A DNA stretch of 64,000 nt from JAXMAF01 sp046350555 (GCA_046350555.1 JAXMAF010000015.1:89716-153715), one strand, 5' to 3'. Counted from the stretch's first letter, positions 29,358 to 40,109 are shown. Notes: generated from the sequence alone by a model not told the origin. Translations and numbers: made by a program.

Positions 29358-29954
29358 GTGTCCGCCACGCAACGCATCATCGTCGCCGTCACCGGCGCCA
29401 GCGGCGCCCCATACGCGATCCGCACGCTCGAGCTGCTCGCCGCCGCCGACGTCGAGATCCACCTCGCCGTCTCCGCCCACGGCCGGCGCCTGCTCTTCGA
29501 CGAGCTCGGCATCAAGCGGCTCGATCCCGACGAGCTGACGCGCGGACGCGGATCGCAGCTCACCGTGCACAACGACAACGACGTCGGCGCGACGCTCGGC
29601 AGCGGTTCCTTCCTGCACGACGGCATGATCGTCGTGCCCTGTTCGGGCAACACGCTCGGAAAGATCGCTTCGGGCATCACCGACAACCTGGTCCAGCGCG
29701 CCGCGGCGGTGACCCTCAAGGAGCGGCGCCGGCTCGTGATCGCCCACCGCGAGAGCCCGCTCTCGATGATCGAGCTCGACAACATGCGCCGCCTGATGGA
29801 GGCGGGAGCGATCATCGCCCCGCTCGCCCCCGGCTTCTACATGCTGCCGAAGACGATCGAGGATCTCGTCGACTTCATGGTCGGCAAGCTCCTCGACCTC
29901 ATCGGCGTGCCGCACGCGCTCAAGACGAGATGGGCCGAGGTCGTCGCGGACTGA
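29358..29954 (+). CDS. ubiX: UbiX-family flavin prenyltransferase
   Basis: The protein has 198 residues. GTG 29358 is chosen because the conserved N-terminal strand follows at once (QRIIVAVTGASGAPYAIRTLELL). Family motifs include VPCSGNTLGKIASGITDNL and the RESPLSMIELDNM segment, with the C-terminal FYMLPKTIEDLVDFMVGKLLD. UbiX prenylates FMN to make the cofactor of UbiD-type decarboxylases used in ubiquinone/menaquinone or aromatic-acid metabolism. No ubiD is in the window. It stands alone, convergent with proS. Confidence 0.95.
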   Translation: MSATQRIIVAVTGASGAPYAIRTLELLAAADVEIHLAVSAHGRRLLFDELGIKRLDPDELTRGRGSQLTVHNDNDVGATLGSGSFLHDGMIVVPCSGNTLGKIASGITDNLVQRAAAVTLKERRRLVIAHRESPLSMIELDNMRRLMEAGAIIAPLAPGFYMLPKTIEDLVDFMVGKLLDLIGVPHALKTRWAEVVAD

Positions 29955-30013
29955 CGTGTGCCTGCGCCGGCCCGCAGCGCACCAAGGCGAGTGCGTGCCG
30001 GGGGGCGCTCAAG

Positions 30014-31591
30014 TCAGTACGACTTCGCCCAGACCACGCGCCGCGGGCTCGGTCTGCCGGTGATCACGCACGCGCCCGGCTCGCGATCGTCGGTGAAGCC
30101 GTCGAGCGGGATGCAGCGGACGGTCACGCCGAGCTCGTCCTTGACCTGCCGCTCGACCTCCGGATCGCCGCAGAAGTGCGCGAGCGCGAAGCCACCGTGG
30201 ATCTCCGCGGGACTGTTCTCGTCCTCGACGGCGCCATCGGTGCGCCGCGGCGCCGCGAAGAAGGCGCGGAACTCCGCGGCGGTGTCGATGCGCCGCGTGT
30301 GCTGCGTGCGGTGCGCCAGCGCGCGGGCGAAGAGTCCGTCCTGGATCTCCTGGAGAAGCGTGGCGATCGCGACGACGAACTCGCCGCGCCTGACCGCGGC
30401 CTTCTCCTTGTGCGGCTTGTCGCGGCGGGCCATGAAGACGCTGTCCTGCTCCATGTCGCGCGGACCGACCTCGACGCGCACCGGCACGCCGCGCTTGATC
30501 CACTGCCATTGCTTGTCGCCGCCGCGCATGTCGCGCGTGTCCAGCTCGACCTGCACGCCATGTCCGGCGAAGGTCTGGGCGCGCAGCTCGTCGGCGAGCC
30601 GGCGGCAGTACTCCAGCACCGCGCCGGCCGTCTCGGGCTTGTGCGTGACGGGGATGATCACGACGTGCGCCGGCGCGAGGCGCGGCGGCAGCACGAGCCC
30701 GTCGTCGTCGCTGTGCGTCATGATCAGGCCGCCCACGAGGCGCGTGCTCACCCCCCACGAGGTCGTCCACGCGTGCGTCTGCTGGTTCTCCTCGCTCAGG
30801 AAGACGATCTCGCTCGCCTTGGCGAAGTTCTGCCCGAGAAAATGGCTCGTTCCGGCCTGGAGCGCCTTGCGGTCCTGCATCATCGCCTCGATGCAGTACG
30901 TGTTCACCGCGCCCGGGAAGCGCTCGCCGGCGGTCTTCTCGCCGCGCACGACGGGCATCGCCATGAAGTCCTGCGCGAAGGTCGCGTAGACCTGGAGCAT
31001 CTGCATCGTCTCGCGCATCGCCTCGTCGGCCGTGGCGTGCGCCGTGTGCCCCTCCTGCCAGAGGAACTCCGCCGTGCGCAGGAAGAGGCGCGTGCGCATC
31101 TCCCAGCGGACGACGTTCGCCCACTGGTTGATGAGCAGCGGCAGGTCGCGGTAGCTCTGCACCCACTTCGCGAACGTCGCGCCGATGATGGTCTCCGACG
31201 TCGGGCGCACCACCAGGGGTTCCTCGAGCTCCGCCGACGGCGCCGGAACGAGCCGACCCGCGGCGTTGAGCTCGAGCCGATGGTGCGTCACGACCGCGCA
31301 CTCCTTCGCGAACCCTTCGACGTGCTCCGCCTCCTTCTGGAGAAACGAGAGCGGGATGAAGAGCGGGAAGTACGCGTTGCGGTGGCCCGTCGCCTTGAAC
31401 ATGCCGTCGAGGACGCGCTGGATGTTCTCCCAGATCGCGTAGCCCCACGGCTTGATCACCATGCAGCCGCGCACCGGCGACGTCTCGGCGAGGTCGGCGG
31501 CGCGGATGACCTGCTGGTACCACTCCGCGTAGTTCTCCTGGCGAGTGGGCGTGATGGCGCTGGCGGGCTGCGAGGCGGTGGGCTTGGACAT
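30014..31591 (-). CDS. proS: Prolyl-tRNA synthetase, archaeal/eukaryotic-like (type 3)
   Basis: The 525-residue class II synthetase starts at ATG 31591; an Ala/Ser/Pro/Thr-rich stretch precedes the conserved NYAEWYQQVIRAADLAE. Motif 2 is LVVRPTSETIIGATFAKW with LPLLINQWANVVRWEMR. Motif 3 is THSDDDGLVLPPRLAP. The C-terminal anticodon-binding part is followed by the extra zinc-type domain. It ends in AKSY, the C-terminal Tyr characteristic of the short type 3 ProRS that lacks the bacterial editing insertion. It charges tRNA-Pro in the cytoplasm. It is convergent with ubiX. Confidence 0.97.
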   Translation of the reverse strand: MSKPTASQPASAITPTRQENYAEWYQQVIRAADLAETSPVRGCMVIKPWGYAIWENIQRVLDGMFKATGHRNAYFPLFIPLSFLQKEAEHVEGFAKECAVVTHHRLELNAAGRLVPAPSAELEEPLVVRPTSETIIGATFAKWVQSYRDLPLLINQWANVVRWEMRTRLFLRTAEFLWQEGHTAHATADEAMRETMQMLQVYATFAQDFMAMPVVRGEKTAGERFPGAVNTYCIEAMMQDRKALQAGTSHFLGQNFAKASEIVFLSEENQQTHAWTTSWGVSTRLVGGLIMTHSDDDGLVLPPRLAPAHVVIIPVTHKPETAGAVLEYCRRLADELRAQTFAGHGVQVELDTRDMRGGDKQWQWIKRGVPVRVEVGPRDMEQDSVFMARRDKPHKEKAAVRRGEFVVAIATLLQEIQDGLFARALAHRTQHTRRIDTAAEFRAFFAAPRRTDGAVEDENSPAEIHGGFALAHFCGDPEVERQVKDELGVTVRCIPLDGFTDDREPGACVITGRPSPRRVVWAKSY

Positions 31592-31908
31592 GATCGGGCC
31601 TGTGACGCGGGCGTTGAACGTGAAGCGTGAAGTCTTGGAGGGTTGACCCGACGAGGGCAAGGACGGCACGAGGCGCGGATTGTCGCCACGGCGAGGCGAG
31701 ATCACCTCACTTCATGCCATCCGCTGCGCAATTTCCGGTTCGGCGAGGCGTGCGGAACCTCGTGTTATCATCGCCTCGACGAGTTGGACGCTCTCGCTCA
31801 GCGGACCACGGCGGACACCGATCCAACATCGCGCGTCCACCGCCTGCCTCCAAGGACCTGGGCCGGCGGCCGTGGACGACTGGGCGGCGCCGCGCGCGGC
31901 CGGGCGGC
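31592..31908. other. Non-coding leader region between divergent proS and the SseB-like gene
   Basis: No gene is seen. The sequence is slightly less GC-rich than its surroundings (for example GTGTTATCATCGCC near 31760), so promoters for one or both divergent genes could lie here. None could be assigned with confidence. Confidence 0.3.
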
Positions 31909-32110
31909 CGGCTGGACTGGGCGGCTGGACTGGGCGGTTGGACTGGGCGGTTGGACTGGGCGGTTGGACTGGGTGATTGGACCGGTGATTGGACCAAGTG
32001 ATTTGGCCGGCCGGCTGGACCATCTCGTTGGGCCGCCTGGTTGGGCCTGCTGGTTGGACCGGCTCGTTGGACCGGCCCGTCGGACCCGCCGGTCGGGCGA
32101 ATTGGACCGG
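31909..32110. repeat. 13-bp tandem repeat followed by degenerate GGTTGGAC units
   Basis: There are five 13-base units: two CGGCTGGACTGGG and three CGGTTGGACTGGG, from 31909 to 31973. Looser copies (TGATTGGACC, GTTGGACCGGCTC) run to about 32110. The array ends about 100 bases before the SseB-like start and lies in the divergent gap with proS. A 13-base unit alters spacing without any coding-frame constraint. Confidence 0.85.
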
Positions 32111-32209
32111 CCGGCACAGACTGACCGGCCACACTCGGTCGCGCGAGGGGGTCCATTCGCAGACGTTTCTGGGGCGGCACGACACACACAACGATCGAAG
32201 GAGCATGCG

Positions 32210-33154
32210 ATGGGATTCGCCTGGACAGGTGACAAGGTGGCCGCGCGCGCCGAGCATCTCATCGACTTCGGCCGGCTCGCCCGCGCGGTGCGCGACCGAC
32301 GCTCGCTGGAGTCGCTCGAGACGCTCTGGCGCGAGGTCTTCGCCCTGGAGTCGTGGTTCTTCATCGCACGCGGGACGGATCCGAACGATGCGTCGAACGT
32401 CCTACCCCATGTGATCGAGCGCGACGGCCGCAGTTGCGTCCTTCTCTTCACGGACGAATTCGGCGCCCTCCAACACCAGGCGCGCCACGGACCCCACTTC
32501 GCGCCTGGCGACCACGATGCGGGAGCGATCGGCCGCCGGCCAAGCTCCGGCTACGCCACCCTCGAGGTCCGGGTCGATGCCGCGCTCGACGTGCTGAGGC
32601 ACCTGCATCGGGCCGGCGCGAACTCCGCCATCTTCAACTTCGGACCGGCCGCCTTCGAATCGCCGATCGATCGGCTGATCGAGGCCCATCGACACGTGCT
32701 CGAGGGCGATGCCGCCGATGCGCTCGAAGCCACGACCATCCTGCCGTGTCCGCCGGGCTTCGTCGACCTGGACGAGCTGCTTGCGCGCGCCGATGCAGAC
32801 CCCTCTGCGCACGAGGCCGCGCTGGCCGCGCTGCTTGGCCTCGAGGCGTGGTGGTTCATCTGCAACCCGAAGGAGCCCGACGCGGTCTTCATCCGCCGCA
32901 TGGAGGATGGCCCCGTCGTGCTCGCCTTCACCGACGAACGTCGGGCGATCGCGGCCACTGATCGCTTCGGGCTCGTCGGGCGGGACGGCGCGATCCTGCT
33001 CCTCGAGATGCCCGTCGGCGAGGCGATCCAGTGGACCCAGCGTTTCCTCGAGCACGGCGCGAAGCGCATCGTCTTCAACGATCTGACGACACCCGTGCAA
33101 GTCGCCATCACGGACCTGCCGGCCGCGTGGGAGAGGGTCGCGGACCACGGATGA
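32210..33154 (+). CDS. SseB-like protein with two homologous halves
   Basis: The 314-residue protein starts at ATG 32210, with AAGGAG 7 bases upstream. The two halves align: LETLWREVFALESWFFIARG...VLLFTDEFGA (about residues 40-90) and LAALLGLEAWWFICNPK...VVLAFTDERRA (about 205-250). Each is followed by a segment ending in strand-helix elements. This is the pattern of the SseB N-terminal domain (an expression-enhancer/scaffold-like fold) in tandem. The molecular function is unknown and no catalytic residues stand out. It is cytoplasmic, with no signal peptide. The unusual leader consists of a tandem-repeat array. Confidence 0.6.
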   Translation: MGFAWTGDKVAARAEHLIDFGRLARAVRDRRSLESLETLWREVFALESWFFIARGTDPNDASNVLPHVIERDGRSCVLLFTDEFGALQHQARHGPHFAPGDHDAGAIGRRPSSGYATLEVRVDAALDVLRHLHRAGANSAIFNFGPAAFESPIDRLIEAHRHVLEGDAADALEATTILPCPPGFVDLDELLARADADPSAHEAALAALLGLEAWWFICNPKEPDAVFIRRMEDGPVVLAFTDERRAIAATDRFGLVGRDGAILLLEMPVGEAIQWTQRFLEHGAKRIVFNDLTTPVQVAITDLPAAWERVADHG

Positions 33155-33337
33155 GTGCCGCTCGCGCCGGCGGCCACGGAGGATCGTCACCCGTCGCGGG
33201 CGCGGACGGTGGCGCAGCTCGCGGCCGATCCTCGCGCCTCGTCCCGTGCGATTCGATCGGCGGCGCGATCGGCGACGGCGGGCGATGGCGCGAAGGTCGG
33301 CCGACGTCCGCCTCGAGTGGGTTCGCGCGGGGCCCGA

Positions 33338-33376
33338 CCGTGGGCGCGGCGCGAGCATCAACTGGGACGCCGATCA
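33338..33376 (+). repeat. Dispersed ~105-bp element, copy D (right end only)
   Basis: Only the right part remains: GTGGGCGCGGCGCGAGCATC, then CAACTGGGACGCCGATCA. It ends in the TGA stop of the minus-strand DUF2892-type gene. Confidence 0.65.
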
Positions 33377-33601
33377 GACGGGCGTGCGGAACCCCATCGC
33401 CCGCACCACGCACCAGCCCGCCATCCCCTCGAAGATCATGACCAGCCCACCGATGATCATGAGCCCTCCCGCCGCGTACGGCCACGTGCCGGCGATGCCG
33501 CCAACCGCGGCGAGGGTCACAAGCAGAAGGCCGAATCCTTCGAGGATCGCCCCCGACATGAATCGGACCGCCTTCCCGCGCGCATCGATGTTGCATTGCA
33601 T
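33374..33601 (-). CDS. Small DUF2892-like membrane protein
   Basis: The 75-residue protein starts at ATG 33601 (MQCNIDARGKAVRFMSG). It has two hydrophobic helices (GFGLLLVTLAAVGGIAGTWPY and AAGGLMIIGGLVMIFEGMAG) and the C-terminal WCVVRAMGFRTPV. The early Cys-Asn and the WCxxRAMGxRTP end match the YgaP-type inner-membrane domain (DUF2892). Its function is poorly known; related domains are fused to rhodanese in YgaP. An upstream in-frame start at 33742 would add non-conserved residues. The TGA stop lies inside a repeat-element end. Confidence 0.75.
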   Translation of the reverse strand: MQCNIDARGKAVRFMSGAILEGFGLLLVTLAAVGGIAGTWPYAAGGLMIIGGLVMIFEGMAGWCVVRAMGFRTPV

Positions 33602-33756
33602 GCGCGGATCATTGGCAGGAACCGCACGTGTCGTGGGGTGCGCGGAGACGGGACTCGGCCACGGGTTGGAACGCCGGTGGGATCGGCCACGGAGGCCTCG
33701 GATCCGCGCGAAGGGGAGATCGGCCGCTGGAGAGACGCGCATGACACGGAGAGACG

Positions 33757-33772
33757 TGGACTCGGGACACTA
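33757..33772. repeat. End of the palindromic element at the asnS stop
   Basis: The sequence GACTCGGGACACTAG matches the terminus of the 162-bp palindrome at 55961-56122 and includes the asnS TAG stop on the minus strand. The upstream bases (GCATGACAC...) look like a diverged inner part of the same element. Confidence 0.55.
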
Positions 33773-35182
33773 GAACTCCGCGCTTCCCGGTGTCCGCGGG
33801 AACGGGATCACGTCGCGGATGTTCGCCATGCCCGTGGCGTAGATGATCGTGCGCTCGAACCCGAGCCCGAAGCCCGCGTGCGGCACCGTGCCGTATCGGC
33901 GCAGGTCCCGGTACCACCAGTAGTCCGGCGCATGCAGCCCCATCTCCGCGATGCGCGCATCGAGCACGTCGAGCCGTTCCTCGCGCTGCGATCCGCCGAT
34001 GATCTCGCCGATGCCCGGCGCGAGCACATCCATGGCGGCAACCGTCCTTCCGTCGTCGTTGAGGCGCATGTAGAACGCCTTGATCTGCTTCGGGTAGTCC
34101 ATGACCACCACGGGTCGGCCGACGAGCTCCTCGGTCAGGCAGCGCTCGTGCTCGCTCTGCATGTCCATGCCCCAGCTCACGGGAAACTCGAAGCGCCTGC
34201 CCTTGCCCTGGGCCTGCTCGAGCCGCCGGATCGCCTCCGTGTACGTCATGCGCTCGAACGCGCTCGAGACGAAGCGCTCGAGCCGTTCGATGCACCCCTT
34301 GTCGATGCGCTCCGCGAAGAAGCGCATGTCGTCGCCTCGCTCCTCGAGCAGCGTCCGGAAGAGGTGCTTGAGGAAGTCCTCGGCGAGGTCGGCGTCGGCG
34401 GCCAGGTCGGCGAAGGCGACCTCCGGCTCGATCATCCAGAACTCCGCGAGATGGCGCGACGTGTTGCTGTTCTCCGCGCGGAACGTCGGACCGAAGGTGT
34501 ACACCTTGCCGAGGGCCATGCAGTATGTCTCGACGTTGAGCTGGCCCGAGACCGTCAAGTGCGCCTCCCTGCCGAAGAAGTCCTGGGCGAAATCGACCTT
34601 CCCCTCCGGCGTCCGCGGCGGGTTCGAGAGGTCGAGCGTCGAGACGCGGAACATCTCGCCCGCGCCCTCGCAGTCGCTCGCGGTGATGATCGGCGTGTGA
34701 ACGTAGAAGAAGCCGTGCGCGTCGAAGTAGCGGTGCACGGCCATGGCCAGGCAGTGGCGCACCCGCGCGACCGCGCCGAACGTGTTGGTGCGCGAACGCA
34801 GGTGCCCCACCTGCCGCAGGTACTCGAACGAATGCTGCTTGGGTTGGATGGGGTAGCTGTCGGGATCGTCGACCCAGCCGACCACGTTGACCGACTCCGC
34901 CTGCATCTCGAGCGACTGCCCCTTCCCCTGGCTCTGGACGAGTGGTCCGGTGCATTCGACGGCGCAACCGGCGGTCAGCTTCGTCACCTCGCTCGCGTAG
35001 TTGGCGAGCGAGCTTGGCGCGACGACCTGGATCGCGTCGAAGCACGATCCGTCGCTGACGGCGAGGAACGACACGCCGGCCTTCGAATCACGGCGGGTGC
35101 GAATCCAACCCTGCACGGTCGCGCCGCGCCCGATGTGTGCGGCGGCGTTCTTCAGGGCGTCTGCGACACGAATGGCGGTCAT
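33770..35182 (-). CDS. asnS: Asparaginyl-tRNA synthetase
   Basis: The class IIb synthetase has 470 residues and starts at ATG 35182. It has an N-terminal OB-fold anticodon domain ([24 protein letters not shown]), motif 2 ([20 protein letters not shown]), and motif 3 at the C terminus ([23 protein letters not shown]). The [15 protein letters not shown] signature indicates AsnRS rather than AspRS. It charges tRNA-Asn in the cytoplasm. Convergent gene spacing and its TAG stop overlap a repeat-element terminus, a feature shared with several other genes here. Confidence 0.97.
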   Translation of the reverse strand: MTAIRVADALKNAAAHIGRGATVQGWIRTRRDSKAGVSFLAVSDGSCFDAIQVVAPSSLANYASEVTKLTAGCAVECTGPLVQSQGKGQSLEMQAESVNVVGWVDDPDSYPIQPKQHSFEYLRQVGHLRSRTNTFGAVARVRHCLAMAVHRYFDAHGFFYVHTPIITASDCEGAGEMFRVSTLDLSNPPRTPEGKVDFAQDFFGREAHLTVSGQLNVETYCMALGKVYTFGPTFRAENSNTSRHLAEFWMIEPEVAFADLAADADLAEDFLKHLFRTLLEERGDDMRFFAERIDKGCIERLERFVSSAFERMTYTEAIRRLEQAQGKGRRFEFPVSWGMDMQSEHERCLTEELVGRPVVVMDYPKQIKAFYMRLNDDGRTVAAMDVLAPGIGEIIGGSQREERLDVLDARIAEMGLHAPDYWWYRDLRRYGTVPHAGFGLGFERTIIYATGMANIRDVIPFPRTPGSAEF

Positions 35183-35616
35183 GGGCTCTGGATTCCTGTG
35201 CAAAGCGTGGAGTATTCGGGCGCGGCCCGTTGCGGACAAGCGTTGAGGGTACGCCCCGGGTGTTCGGTTGCCGTCCGGCTTGGCGGCTTTGAGGCACCAT
35301 CCCAGCGCGTCCCAGCGTGGTCATACACGTTGCCTCGCGTCCCAGCGTGGCCACGCAAGTTCCCCCGCGCGGAGAGCGCCCAGACGGGCAGAGCGGACTT
35401 CTCGCTCGCCGAGCCCGCTCCAGTCGTCGATCCGGAAGCGCCCGGTCGCCTGGCGGCAACGTTCCCGCTCCCGCGCCGACCTCCGATGCTTCCGCCAACT
35501 TGGCAGCTTCCCGCGTCCGGACGGCGTCGCGACGGTGCTTCGTCGACACCACGACGCCCGCCCGCGCAGCGATCCCGTCGCCTGCCGCAGCTTGGCAACG
35601 ACCGACGGGCTTCCGA
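35183..35616. other. Intergenic sequence with short direct repeats
   Basis: No supported gene. Two copies of GCGTCCCAGCGTGG (near 35308 and 35340), each followed by related CACGTTGCC/CACGCAAGTTCC sequence, give an imperfect ~30-base direct repeat. The asnS promoter probably lies at the left edge. Confidence 0.4.
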
Positions 35617-35720
35617 CGGATTCCAGTAGACCTCCATGCGTTCGACCCCAGAGCCCACGGCGGCGTCTCACGGCAGAATTGGGTTGGGTGGGGCGCGAGA
35701 ATCGACTGGGACGCCTGTCA
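35617..35720 (+). repeat. Dispersed ~105-bp element, copy E
   Basis: This copy is near-complete: GACGGATTCCAGTAGACCTC, TGCGTTCGACCCCAGAGCCC, then the AATTGGGTTGGGTGGGGCGC stretch and GAATCGACTGGGACGCCTGT. No gene stop is recognised at its right end. It lies in the leader region of the receiver-domain gene at 35785. Confidence 0.8.
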
Positions 35721-35784
35721 GGCCCGTGTGGACCCGGCACGGGAATTGCTCTTCGTGCTCCGTCCGACGGTTCTCCTGCAATCC

Positions 35785-36669
35785 ATGCGCTGTCTCTTCC
35801 ATCATCCCGACACGAGCGACTCGTGCGGCCCGGCGGCCTCGGCGTCCGGTTGCGGCGCGACGCGACCGCGGCTCACGCTCCTGCTGTCGCATGCCGCCGT
35901 CGGCGGTGGCGACTGGCAACGGCAGCCCCTGACGGATCAGCTTCCCCGACTCCTGGAGCCGATGGGAATCCGCTGCGTGGCCGCCAGTTGTGGCGACGAG
36001 GCGCAGGAGATCATCAAGTCGGTCACGATCCACATCGCGGTGGTCGACCTGGCCATCCCGCTCCGCGCACCGCAACGAACACCCGCCGCGCCGCAGCCGC
36101 CGCTTGTCCAGGGTCGCGTGAGCACCGCGGGCCGAAGCGCCGACGGCACAGCGCCCGGCGTCGGGTCGCCTGCCGATCCGTCGCATGACGATCGATCACC
36201 GGCCGTTCCATCGCGGACCGATCCATCTCAGGCCCATCCATCTCAGGCCCATCCATCTCAGGCCGATCCACCACCGGCGGATCCGGCGCGGCGGCAGGCC
36301 GGTACGCCGTCGATGGGGATCAACGGCGCCTCGTCGCGCGTCGGAGCGCCTGCGGCCAGCGATCCGCGCCGCTCGACCGGCGCAGCGACGAACGGTGCGA
36401 CACCGACCACCGCCCGCCCGCCGATCGCCGCGCCCACCGCCGAGGCCGGCGCACGGATCCTTCAGCTTCTCCGACGGCTCGAGTCGCGCCCGCCGGTCAT
36501 CGTGATCCGCCCGCCGCAGCCGTCGCTGCGCGAGAGCGGGCGCACGCTCACCGAGGCGCTCGACGCCGGCGCGTTCGCCGTGCTCGATCGACCGATCCAC
36601 CTCGAGGCGATGCTCGACGCGCTGCGGCGCATCGTTCGGCGGCATTACGCCAATCACTGGCCGGGGTGA
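35785..36669 (+). CDS. Receiver-domain-like protein split by a low-complexity insertion
   Basis: The 294-residue protein has ATG 35785 as the first in-frame Met with the conserved part downstream; the true start could be a later codon. It begins as a CheY-like receiver (LTLLLSHAA, PRLLEPMGIRCVAASCGDEA, then IHIAVVDLAIPL with a candidate phospho-Asp). About 120 Pro/Ala/Ser/Thr-rich residues, including repeated HPSQA units, follow. The fold then resumes with PPVIVIRPPQPSLRES, EALDAGAFAVLDRPIHLEAMLDALRRIV. The usual Lys-Pro is Arg-Pro here, and the acidic pocket is incomplete. It may be a degenerate or phosphorylation-independent regulator. No output domain or partner kinase is adjacent. Confidence 0.6.
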   Translation: MRCLFHHPDTSDSCGPAASASGCGATRPRLTLLLSHAAVGGGDWQRQPLTDQLPRLLEPMGIRCVAASCGDEAQEIIKSVTIHIAVVDLAIPLRAPQRTPAAPQPPLVQGRVSTAGRSADGTAPGVGSPADPSHDDRSPAVPSRTDPSQAHPSQAHPSQADPPPADPARRQAGTPSMGINGASSRVGAPAASDPRRSTGAATNGATPTTARPPIAAPTAEAGARILQLLRRLESRPPVIVIRPPQPSLRESGRTLTEALDAGAFAVLDRPIHLEAMLDALRRIVRRHYANHWPG

Positions 36670-36674
36670 GCGCT

Positions 36675-36737
36675 GGTTACTGGTTGCTGGTTATTGGTTA
36701 TTGGTTATTGGTTACTGGTTGTTTGTTGCTGGTCGCT
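36675..36737. repeat. Heptamer tandem repeat in the groES leader
   Basis: About nine 7-base units, mostly GGTTATT, GGTTACT or GGTTGCT, begin 5 bases after the preceding stop and end 48 bases before the groES ATG. This is AT-rich compared with the window. The same heptamer occurs in two or three copies near 20575. Confidence 0.9.
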
Positions 36738-36784
36738 CATCACTGTTTCCACTTCCCCCTTTCCCTGCTCAGGAGCAATACGCA

Positions 36785-37078
36785 ATGAAGGTTCGTCCCC
36801 TCGGCGACAAGATCCTCGTGAAGCGCGATGAAGCGGCCACGAAGACGGAGTCGGGCATCTATCTCCCCGAATCGGCCAAGGACAAGCCGAAGCAGGGCAA
36901 GGTCGTCGCCGTCGGCAACGGCATCCTCAACAAGGAGACGGGCGCCTACATGCCCTTCAGCGTGAAGAAGGGCGACAGCGTCATCTTCTCCAGCTATGCC
37001 GGCAGCGAGGTCAAGATCGACAACGACACCTTCCTGATCATGACCGAGGAGGACATCCTCGCGGTCGTCGAGGGATGA
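36785..37078 (+). CDS. groS: Co-chaperonin GroES
   Basis: The 97-residue lid of the GroEL chamber starts at ATG 36785 with AGGAG 10 bases upstream. It contains VRPLGDKILVKRDE, the mobile loop region TKTESGIYLPESAKDKPKQG, GKVVAVGNG and the C-terminal FLIMTEEDILAVVE. It lies before a 69-residue unknown ORF and groL, so the three probably form one operon. No CIRCE element was found upstream; the leader holds a heptamer array, so heat regulation, if present, uses another mechanism. Confidence 0.97.
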   Translation: MKVRPLGDKILVKRDEAATKTESGIYLPESAKDKPKQGKVVAVGNGILNKETGAYMPFSVKKGDSVIFSSYAGSEVKIDNDTFLIMTEEDILAVVEG

Positions 37079-37198
37079 ACGTCCACGACGGCGCGCGGCG
37101 ACCGTGGAAGCGCTGCGAGGTTGGTCCGGCCGCACGATCGCCCTTCATCAAGGCGGCGTCGCTGGACGAAGGAGCCGCGCCGCCGCGTCACCCGCGTC

Positions 37199-37408
37199 AT
37201 GCCCCTGAACCCCGATCAACTCCGCCTCGGCCTTCGCGAACTGAACGGCCAGCGCGACCTCCGGATTGAATTCGAGCACGGCGCCCGCTGCATCGTGAAA
37301 GGCGCCATGCTCATCCCGACCGAGTCCGACGGCATCGTCAAGGTGACCGACGGCATGCGTGTCTTCCTGATCGACGCCGAGCGCGTCGTCTGGATCGAGA
37401 TCGGCTGA
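37199..37408 (+). CDS. Small conserved-looking protein between groES and groL
   Basis: The 69-residue protein starts at ATG 37199 ([18 protein letters not shown]). It has a regular beta-type pattern ([42 protein letters not shown]) resembling a small barrel. The codon pattern is like that of its neighbours, and there is no signal peptide or membrane segment. It lies 120 bases after groES and 78 before groL on the same strand, so co-expression with the chaperonin is likely. The family is not recognised and the function is unknown. Confidence 0.65.
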   Translation: MPLNPDQLRLGLRELNGQRDLRIEFEHGARCIVKGAMLIPTESDGIVKVTDGMRVFLIDAERVVWIEIG

Positions 37409-39127
<1,719 letters not shown>

Positions 39128-39878
39128 CGTCGACTCCGTCGACTCTTGCTGAGGTGGCGGGGGGGGAGCCGCGACGCTGGTTTCGCCCGGTTTCGTGTGC
39201 ATGTCGCGTTGACGGTTGCGCCCGGAGAGGACGCAGGCGCACGCGACATGCACACGAAGCCGGGTTCGAGCCTTGGAAGCCCGCGCAAACATTGGAAGCA
39301 AGCGGAAGCACTGGAAGCAGGCGCGAACACTGGCACGCTCGCCTGCCCTCCCCTCTCCCGCCTGCGGGAGTGGGTGCCGAGCAACGGCCGGTGGGGGGAC
39401 GCCGTGACGCCGATTTCTCGCCCGTCTTCTTGGGCACGTGAGTGTCGAGAAGTCGACATGCACAGGACACTGGGTACACGCCACGTCTTGCCGACGTGCG
39501 CAGAGCATCCAGAAGGCCCCGAGGTCTGTCAAACTCATGTCCCAGCGCGCCAAGGGAGATAGTCCGCAGGCCCGATCGCTTGCGGGCTTGTTCAAGCATG
39601 CCTTCGGAGCGGCGTGTGTTTTTGAACATGCATCGGACGTGGACTCCGCTGGGAGCAAGTTCACGTCTCGATGCTCATCGATCGCATCAGAGCACGCTAC
39701 GGCCACTCCCTGAGAGATGAACGTCCGCACGACTCGCATGACCTGACTTGGCCCGAGCGCGACCGCATTCGGGTGCCTTCGCTTGCAGCCGCCACGGCCT
39801 GGCGCCCGGCGATCCGTCACCTCGTGGTCCCCGGCAATCAACTCGTTGTTCCATGCTGACCCAACCCTACGATTCACC
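39128..39878. other. 751-base gap after groL with hairpins and short repeats, no supported gene
   Basis: Directly after groL is GTCGAC-TCC-GTCGAC (39129-39143) followed by TCTTGCT, a weak terminator candidate. A large inverted repeat at 39186-39264 is listed separately. Around 39280-39335 are repeats of ATTGGAAGC/ACTGGAAGC. From about 39450 to 39880 the sequence is less GC-rich and has no convincing reading frame; it precedes a toxin-antitoxin pair and may be of foreign origin. Confidence 0.5.
39186..39264. repeat. 24-bp inverted repeat with 31-base loop downstream of groL
   Basis: The left arm (39186-39209) begins CCCGGTTTCGTGTGC and the right arm (39241-39264) ends GCACACGAAGCCGGG. The 24-base arms pair with a single G-T position. 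It could be a 3' mRNA structure or the remains of a small element. Confidence 0.8.
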
Positions 39879-40109
39879 ATGCCTTGGCAGAATCGAATCA
39901 CCATCTCCCCCGACGTGCGCAGCGGGAAGCCGTGCATCAAAGGCACGCGCGTGACGGTGTACGACGTGCTCGAGTACCTTGCCGGCGGTATGACGAGTGA
40001 CGAGATCGTCGCCGACTTCCCATACATCACCGTCGAGGACATCCGGGCGTGCCTGGCGTTCGCGGCGGATCGGGAACGTCGTCTGGCGACCTCGTCGGCG
40101 TCGTCGTGA
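39879..40109 (+). CDS. DUF433-family antitoxin-like protein
   Basis: The 76-residue protein starts at ATG 39879 and has the DUF433 pattern: RITISPDVRSGKPCIKGTRV, then VYDVLEYLAGGMTSDEIVADFPYITVEDIRACLAFAAD. The fold is a small winged-helix or MerR-like DNA-binding domain. Together with the next gene it forms a DUF433/PIN-like pair, a common mobile type II module. Its end overlaps the next start by 4 bases (GTGA). It likely represses its own operon. Confidence 0.9.
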   Translation: MPWQNRITISPDVRSGKPCIKGTRVTVYDVLEYLAGGMTSDEIVADFPYITVEDIRACLAFAADRERRLATSSASS

